From Acephala macrosclerotiorum (Eukaryota; Ascomycota; Leotiomycetes; Helotiales; Mollisiaceae): a stretch of DNA of 64,000 nt. Each line of letters opens with the position of its first letter. Positions within the stretch are counted from its first letter, which is position 1. The notes under the pieces are model-generated. The model had not been told where the DNA came from, made no database searches, and saw nothing but the letters and a program-made list of their open reading frames with translations. The position numbers and the translations under genes were made by a program. The DNA is taken from NCBI GenBank assembly GCA_014904845.1, contig MU119393.1, forward strand, positions 1 through 64,000. Reading direction: 5' to 3'. This document shows positions 58,301 to 64,000 of this stretch, piece by piece.

Positions 58301-59463
58301 GATATAATAATAATATCGCAAGAACTTCGAAAATAAAAACTGAAATTGTAAAATTTGCGCGTAAAAAAACAATATAATGAATTGATCGGATTTTAAAAGT
58401 GGAAAACGCGTAAATTTGAAGAAAAGAAATCTATTAATAAAATCGAAAAAAGTTATAAATTTTTATACTTATAAAGAAATTATATAAAAAAGCAAACAAA
58501 TATTTTTGCGTTTTGAATAATTGAAAGTTGTAAAATTTATTTGTTTTTGCGGGGAAAATTCTTAAAGCGTATCGATATATGTAATTGAAATACCGTAATA
58601 CTAATCTCGAATAAGAAATTTTAAAAGTTTTAAATAAATAGTTTTATATTGATTTCTCATAAAACGTATTAAATGAATTTTGAAAAAAAAAAAATAGAAA
58701 AAGTAAATACTTGTAGATCGTTCTTATAAAGAAAACGTATATAAATTCTTGAAAAGAATCATCGTAAAATACTCAAATAAATGAAATATATTCGATTAAT
58801 AGAATTGTTTGTATATAAAATAATACAAATTAGAATTTTAAAGAAATAAAAAAAGAAATAAATAATATTGAAAAGAAACTATAGTTTTTGAGTTAACGTA
58901 AGATTGAAAAGTTGTAATTGAAAAGTTTTAAAAAAGAAAGAAAAAAGAATTGAAAAAAGTTTTTTTATAAATCATAATAAGTATTGTATTAACGAACGTT
59001 TGTACAGTTTAAATGCAATCAAATGTAATCGAAATGCATTTAAATATATCGAAATATATTTGAAAATACTTGAATATATTAAAAAATATTTTCTGTGGAT
59101 TTCAAAAACTAGGATTTTTCAGAATTTTCTAAAGAAAAAAAAAGTAGTACAATTTCGTTCTTTTATATAATAGAGTCGTCCCGGTTATAATAAGAAAAAA
59201 GTAAAGTTTTTGAAGCGTGAATAGAGTTTATTAAAATGAGTAGAAATATTCTGAAAAAAATCGACAAAAAAATGAAATTGCTATAAATAGAAAAAAAAAG
59301 AGTAATTCTTTTTTGATTAGAAAATCGTTATTGTTTCGAAGTTTAACGAGTTTTTTTTATTTATTCAATTTTCAGAGAACCGTATATATTTATCTCTTTC
59401 GATTTCACTAAGTTCAAAAACACGAATTACAATTTCAATTCCTTTTTCAATTTCTTGAATATT
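55370..59463 (-). other. 4.1-kb region between integrase end and LTR
   Basis: Moderately AT-rich with short minus-strand frames that look partly coding: 55828-56151 (ends FRELSNDESFFDSIQLEKIG and IIRCAKSLNYSIVRYEIS) and 57079-57339 (IPQISRVFRSVLLSISIS). Plus-strand frames (56749-57024, 57980-58234) are less convincing. No family recognised. It could be an extra 3' open frame of the element, or a second, nested element. Confidence 0.4.
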
Positions 59464-60591
59464 TTATTTATTACGAAATTCTTTAGTCGCTTTTTTTTTT
59501 GTATTTGCATTCTCATTATCGTTGAAATCAACGAATTTAATAGTATTCTCGTTCTCGCTATTGTCCAGGGAATCCCAGTATTTATTTCTTTTAACGAACT
59601 TCTTCAAACGATTCCCAGTATATGACCTTCGAATTGCCGTCCCGTTTATTTCTTCGAGCAAATAATTTTTCTTCAATTGATTTGCTTGATAAACTCGATA
59701 TAGACCCAGTTACTTGTACAGTAGCTTGATATTCTTAGACATGTCCTGATTAATAAACTTAATATCATATGTCAAAACGAAATCCCTTTCTCGAATTGAT
59801 TCTTTTCGTGTTTAGTAATAAACGTCGAAATATATTTGGTTTTGCTTGCGACTGCGCTTTTTCTTTAGTCTCGATTCTTTTATATCCTCGTCTCGCATTT
59901 CAATTTGCTTGGTTTTCAGTTCAAAAAACTTCGTTCGATTATATATTTCGTCTTAGTCGAGAGTTCTCCAAGTAGAGAATCGAGTCTCAACAAATAGAAT
60001 AATTTCTCTACTATAGACTATATAAAATGGCGTGCATCTAATTAATCTATAAATAGTCGTTCGATCCGCAAAAAGAACAATTAATAAATGTTTTAATCAG
60101 TTTTTTTTATCTCCTTTCATCAAAACAATTAATACAACAATAATAAATTGATATTTTCGCTCAATCATTTCGTTTGCTTTCGAATTGTATACGAAAATGG
60201 TAATTCGTTTGATTTCGAGTTTATTTAGTTTTTTAATAACAGCTCCCTTGAATTCGAGCCCTTCGTCCAATTTTATATGATCGAAAACGCCGTGTCTACA
60301 AATAATATTATTATAAATGAATTTAGCAATTTTTTTAAAAGTCGAATTCTTTATTGGTTTAATCTCAATCCAATCGAAAAAGTCATCTCGTGCCACAATC
60401 AGACTATCGAACATTTCACATTGCGAGAATTTAATCACATCTATTTCAATGCAATGGAATAACGAAACTACTCTTTGAAAATACAGAGTTTTCTCGTGTC
60501 TCTTTTTGCTTTTGTATTGATAGTCACTGCAATTTGCTACAAAATCTCGAACGTCTTCGTAGTACTCTTTCCAATAATATCGACTAGTCAC
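59464..60591 (-). pseudogene. Gypsy integrase (broken)
   Basis: The 60097-60591 frame starts in the zinc-binding part (DFVANCSDYQYKSKKRHEKT) and runs through the catalytic core: IEIDVI with the first Asp, ARDDFFDWIEIKPI, KLDEGLEFKGAV with the second Asp, and NEMIERKYQF with the Glu. The second Cys of the zinc motif reads Tyr (CSDYQ instead of C-x-x-C), likely a G-to-A change. The C-terminal tail is found at 59464-59676 (YLLEEINGTAIRRSYTGNRL), a pattern typical of the end of fungal gypsy pol. Stops separate the two parts. Confidence 0.8.
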
Positions 60592-60996
60592 TCGATAGTA
60601 AGTACTCTTCTTTTCAGTATGTTCGAACTTATCATGTAGTTCAGTTATGATTGTTATACGCTGTTTTAAGTCGTCTAAAACAAGTCGAAGTAAGTAGAAC
60701 TTAGTAGCATTTCTCTATAGTATCTTGTCTCGAACGCTGTAATCGACGGATTCTCGAATTAATTTGCGGAATTCCACTCTCGAAAGCCATTTTGGTCGTT
60801 TTAGAGTTGTTAAATACCAAGCAATATTTTGAGAATAGTTCGAATAATTGTTATCAAGAGAAAAGATGGTATTGTTGTCGTTGTCATTGTCCAGTAGTTC
60901 ATTGATCTCAGGGGGAGCGGTTGATGCGGCGCATGCGGAAAATGCGACCGATGTCGAAAATTGAAAGCCAAAAATACCGGGTTTGGAAGAATTCTT

Positions 60997-61569
60997 TCAA
61001 ACTTGATCTAACAATTCAAGCAAACATTTCCGTTTCACGTGTCTACTCTCAATCACAAACAGTTTACTCTCAACTTTTCGACTAGTTTTGCGTTCTTTGG
61101 TCGAGATTGGAGCTATTTCAATGCAATCAAACTCGATTGTAATAAACTCATCGATATCTGTTTTTTCCTTTGAGTTGTCGTCCTCTATTCGCGGTCTTCT
61201 GAATAATCCGTTTGCAGCAGTATGAGTGCTTTCTCTAATATGCTTGACTTCGAAGTCGAATAATCGTATCCAAGCGAGCCAGCGAGTAATCAAGGCGTCA
61301 AAAAGATCTGTTGCTGCTCGATTCAATTGGGCGACGAGCGTATTGGCGTTCGTCTCAAAAATGAAGTGAACGCTATATAGCCAAGACCGTAACTTGCGAA
61401 GGCACTTCAAGATTCCTCGATACTCTCTCTTTGTCGCATCATAGTTTCGCTCAGCAGCATTCCAGAGTCTTGACTCGTATCGAGCTACTCGTTTTCGTCC
61501 TTTGTCGTTATATTGATCGAGTGTCTCTCTATACCTTTGCTGACTAGTATCGACACCTAGAATGATCAT
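60997..61569 (-). pseudogene. Gypsy RNase H domain (broken)
   Basis: 190 codons. RYESRLWNAAERNYDATKRE, GILKCLRKLRSWLYSVHF and FETNANTLVAQLNR match the Ty3-type RNase H with its Glu and the later Asp replaced by Asn (TNAN for the usual TDAN), a G-to-A change. The connection WLAWIRLFDFEVKHIRESTH, AANGLFRRP follows and leads into the integrase. It follows the reverse transcriptase after about 170 bases of broken frame. Confidence 0.8.
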
Positions 61570-61737
61570 TCCCCATCCATCTGCAGAGTCGTAATGGATT
61601 TTGCAAAGTACCGAAGTCGTTGTAAGTTTGTTTTATAGAAGTACTATAGCGGCTTTCTACTCTTTTTCCCATTCGAAGGATTCGTCCTTTCTAATCAGTC
61701 GGTATAACGACTCGGTGATAATACTAAAATATTGAAT

Positions 61738-62928
61738 CTATATCCTGTAATAAACACAAATTCTAATGAAAGCTTTGATTTTAGAGACATTGTCACATCT
61801 AGTCCATTTTAGAATCTTGATAATCTTTGCACTTTCAAGGGAACGCTCTTTAGAACTGCAGACGAAACCAACAATAATCATTCCGTTCTGGCAGAATTGT
61901 GATTTGGGCTCTATATAGACTTGAGCTCTCTCGATTCGGTCCAGCGTTCTATTCAGGTTCTGAATGTGTTCAAAGACGAATCGGCGAATCCCTGGAAGTG
62001 CCAGCTCGTTGTCGTAGTCCGTATAGGGTCCTTTGACTCCTACGTTATCCAAGAATGGCATCGCGACTCTGAGAAACACGTTTTCTAGAATTGTCATGAT
62101 AACTCGAACGAATTGAGCTACAGAGTTAGTTGCTCCTTGAGGCGGTGTTGTCATTCGCAGAAGTCCTAGTGGAGTCATAAAAACAATCATGTCTTTGCTT
62201 CGAACGTCTAGCGTGAGCTGATCGTATCCAGAAAAGAAGTCTATCAAAAAAGCGCAAAAGCATTCGGCAAACTCCTCAGAAAATTCATCCATGGAAAGAA
62301 ATATATTGGCGTCTTTCAAAGTAATCGAGTTCATTTTCATGGCCGCGTTGATCAATCGGTAAGTCCCAGCGGCCTTCTTCGCGACTAGAAACCATGGGTT
62401 CCGATAAAAGCTATCGCTCTTTTCGAGCACTTCGCGATCGAGTCGTTCTTGAAGCATCTTTACTACAATCGAGAATAAGGCCTTGGAGCAGTAGAAGCTC
62501 TTTTCTTGCCACGCCGTGTGCTGAATTGTCTTGATGCGAACAAACGGACTGATATTTTCATGGATCTTGGAGACTTCTTTCCAATCAAATACTATTACTT
62601 TTTCACGGTTGAGTATCATTTCATCGAACATTTCCCTTTCAGATTCCCATAGCCAGTTCCCGACAAGCAGAGATGTTAGTCGCTCAGAAATAAGCCGTGA
62701 TCCTTTTAGTATCGAGGCAATTCGTAGCAGCAAGTATCTTGCATACTTCCCAGTGTGCTCTTGAGGTGTTTCTCGCGCTTTGGATCGTTCGAACCAGTCC
62801 TTCCGTTCTCTAAAAGCCTCTTCAATTCCGTCGGTTAAATCGACAAATCGTACCTTTCTAGACTTGAGTTTATATGCCGTGTTGACGTCTATATTGAATG
62901 GTCCCAAGTTGAGATTGTCCAGCGACAA
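61738..62928 (-). pseudogene. Gypsy reverse transcriptase (active-site Asp lost)
   Basis: 396 codons. The fingers/palm motifs are clear: NPWFLVAKKAAGTYRLINAA, FFSGYDQLTLDVRSKDMIVF, TPLGLLRMTTPPQGATNSVA and QFVRVM-like helix. The catalytic motif reads MPFLDNVGVKGP, where family members have a pair of Asp; the second is Asn through GAC to AAC, a RIP-type change on the other strand. The thumb (QNLNRTLDRIERAQVYIEPK) and connection follow until the stop at 61738-61740. The product, if made, would be inactive. Confidence 0.85.
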
Positions 62929-63377
62929 GACTATTCTCTTTATTCGAGTCTCTCTCTCGCTTCTATGCTCGAAAATCCTTCGATTTCGTTTTTCTTCAAT
63001 GGAGTAAAGTGATTAGCGCTTTGCACCGTTCTCCAGATATTTTCTCATGACGTCTACGTCTGAGAATAGCAATGCCATTGCAGAAAGATACTCTTTCGTT
63101 TCCTCGTCGGAAACCCTCTCATTCAAAATTTCGTTTGCTTTCTTTCTGTCAAAAGAAGGAAACGTTTCATAGAAAATCGAAAAGAATGATTTCGTTTCTT
63201 GTGTTGTTTCATTTGTGTCTCTCTTTGAATTAGTAGTGCTTGTCTCAATCGTGCTTGTTTTGCATAAAGTAATATTAAAAGTGTTTAGTGAAAAATCAAA
63301 AATAGAAGGAAATTCGTTAGAGTGTAAGGACCGTTCGCGAGCTCTGGCGCTGTATTGTTCTCTAACAGTATCAGCAT

Positions 63378-63920
63378 TTAGTTTCTCGCGTTGTATTCTT
63401 CCTCCGATGCCTTTTCGACCCGAGGGTACATACGGACATAGCGGTTTCTAGTGGCTTGATGCAAGTAGGTTTTCAAGGGAGGAATAATCATGACCGTGCA
63501 AATAGAACTGGAATCTTTGAAATCTCGAAACACGCTATTCCACGAATTATTATCTCTGTATTCAATTTGTATCTTTATTGTAGCGACGAATAATTGTCTC
63601 AAAAGGATCTTCTTTGCACTGTCTACAAGGAAAAAAAAGATCTCACATTCGATTCCGTGCTCAATTTCTACTTTTATGATCGCTACTCCGGCGAATTCGA
63701 AGTTCTGTCCAATAGCAATAAACAGTTAAAAATCTTCGACGTTTACAATAGTACTATCGAGGTCTCGAGTTATATGCGTAGAAACAATACAGTACTCCGT
63801 CTCAATATCCAGTATTCCGTATTTTCCGCTCGAACCAATTGGTCCAAACAAGTTGAAATGTAACTTAAAAGTAACGACAATGTGCTTTCTTTTAATCAGT
63901 AACGAGAAATCGATTTCCAC
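63378..63920 (-). pseudogene. Gypsy retropepsin-like region with one in-frame stop
   Basis: Frames 63726-63920 and 63378-63602 are in the same register and are joined by a single TAA at 63726-63728 that would be CAA before a C-to-T change. Sequence: TRDLDSTIVNVEDF, then LFIAIGQNFEFAGVAIIKVE, FFFLVDSAKKILLRQLFVAT, VMIIPPLKTYLHQATRNRYV. The pattern, with V-D-S-A then I-L-L-x-x-x-F, fits the second half of an aspartic protease domain as found upstream of RT in fungal gypsy elements. The D-T/S-G site itself is not visible. Confidence 0.5.
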
Positions 63921-64000
63921 GAGATTAACTCCGAGTATTACAAAGTTCCTAGTAACAGAAGCAAACTAACTCGTCCTTTTAAACATCCTATAAAGACTCT

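Larger units (their letters stand above)
55112..64000 (-). mobile_element. Ty3/gypsy LTR retrotransposon, moderately RIP-mutated, cut by window edge
   Basis: On the minus strand from right to left: protease (63.4-63.9 kb), reverse transcriptase (61.7-62.9), RNase H (61.0-61.6), integrase (59.5-60.6), then 4.1 kb without clear genes and an LTR at 55.1-55.4 kb. PR-RT-RH-IN order is that of Ty3/gypsy. All coding parts are broken by stops and frame changes, but much less mutated than the blocks at 1-7.6 and 40-51 kb. Gag and the 5' LTR lie outside the window. It sits next to the 5'-truncated FAD oxidoreductase. Confidence 0.8.

Noticed and set aside
1..64000. CRISPR array, tRNA or rRNA genes
   Set aside because: Looked for regular spaced repeats and cloverleaf-like stretches; none seen, and CRISPR is not expected in a fungal nuclear genome.
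1..64000. Mitochondrial origin for the AT-rich blocks
   Set aside because: They contain LTR copies matching the less mutated nuclear retroelement, and no mitochondrial gene could be read.

Overview
This window looks like part of a chromosome from a filamentous ascomycete (Pezizomycotina). Genes have short GT-AG introns of 43-170 bp with CTAAC/CTAAT-like branch sites. The recognisable families (SAT4/rhodopsin-like 7TM, HET, Clr5, DUF6594, DOMON-cytochrome b561, CVNH) are typical of that group. A Leotiomycetes-like host is possible, but I cannot prove it. The DNA is sharply two-compartment. Gene islands of ordinary composition (about 7.6-13.9, 16.9-39.8 and 51.4-54.9 kb) alternate with extremely AT-rich blocks (1-7.6, 13.9-16.9, 39.8-51.4 and, more mildly, 54.9-64 kb). 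These blocks carry the marks of repeat-induced point mutation (RIP) acting on transposons.

Layout. 1-7,620 is a mutated retroelement block that carries a decayed LTR copy (264-486). 7.6-12.6 kb holds a MITE, a SAT4-family membrane protein and a broken minus-strand gene. 12.6-17.7 kb is one HET-domain gene cut in two by a complete but RIP-mutated hAT element, with clear terminal inverted repeats and an 8-bp target duplication. 17.9-18.9 kb is a dead Tc1/mariner transposase. 20.1-21.8 kb is a DOMON-cytochrome b561 gene. 22-24.1 kb holds two unclear small genes and a second MITE. 25.2-26.9 kb is an acidic, probably nuclear conserved protein. 28.8-30.2 kb is a DUF6594 membrane protein. 30.5-32.6 kb is a tandem pair of paralogues sharing an FGWVG-type repeat. 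33.4-35.9 kb is a Clr5-domain gene with one in-frame TAG. 36.3-37.0 kb holds broken gene remnants. 37.6-38.3 kb is a cyanovirin-N homology protein. After the 11.5-kb AT block come a PrsW-type membrane protease gene with one in-frame TAA, a fragment of a membrane-protein family, and a 5'-truncated, frameshifted FAD oxidoreductase. The window ends in a Ty3/gypsy retrotransposon on the minus strand (PR-RT-RH-IN order), running off the right edge.

The genes do not form one pathway. The common theme is genome defence and its collateral effects: transposons inserted into or truncating genes, RIP-like C-to-T change in the transposons, and single C-to-T type nonsense codons in otherwise intact genes beside them. 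No clear unknown multi-gene system was found. The best leads are the phase-preserving hAT insertion in the HET gene, the matched LTR copies that let the mutation pattern be read directly, and the small tandem FGWVG-repeat family.
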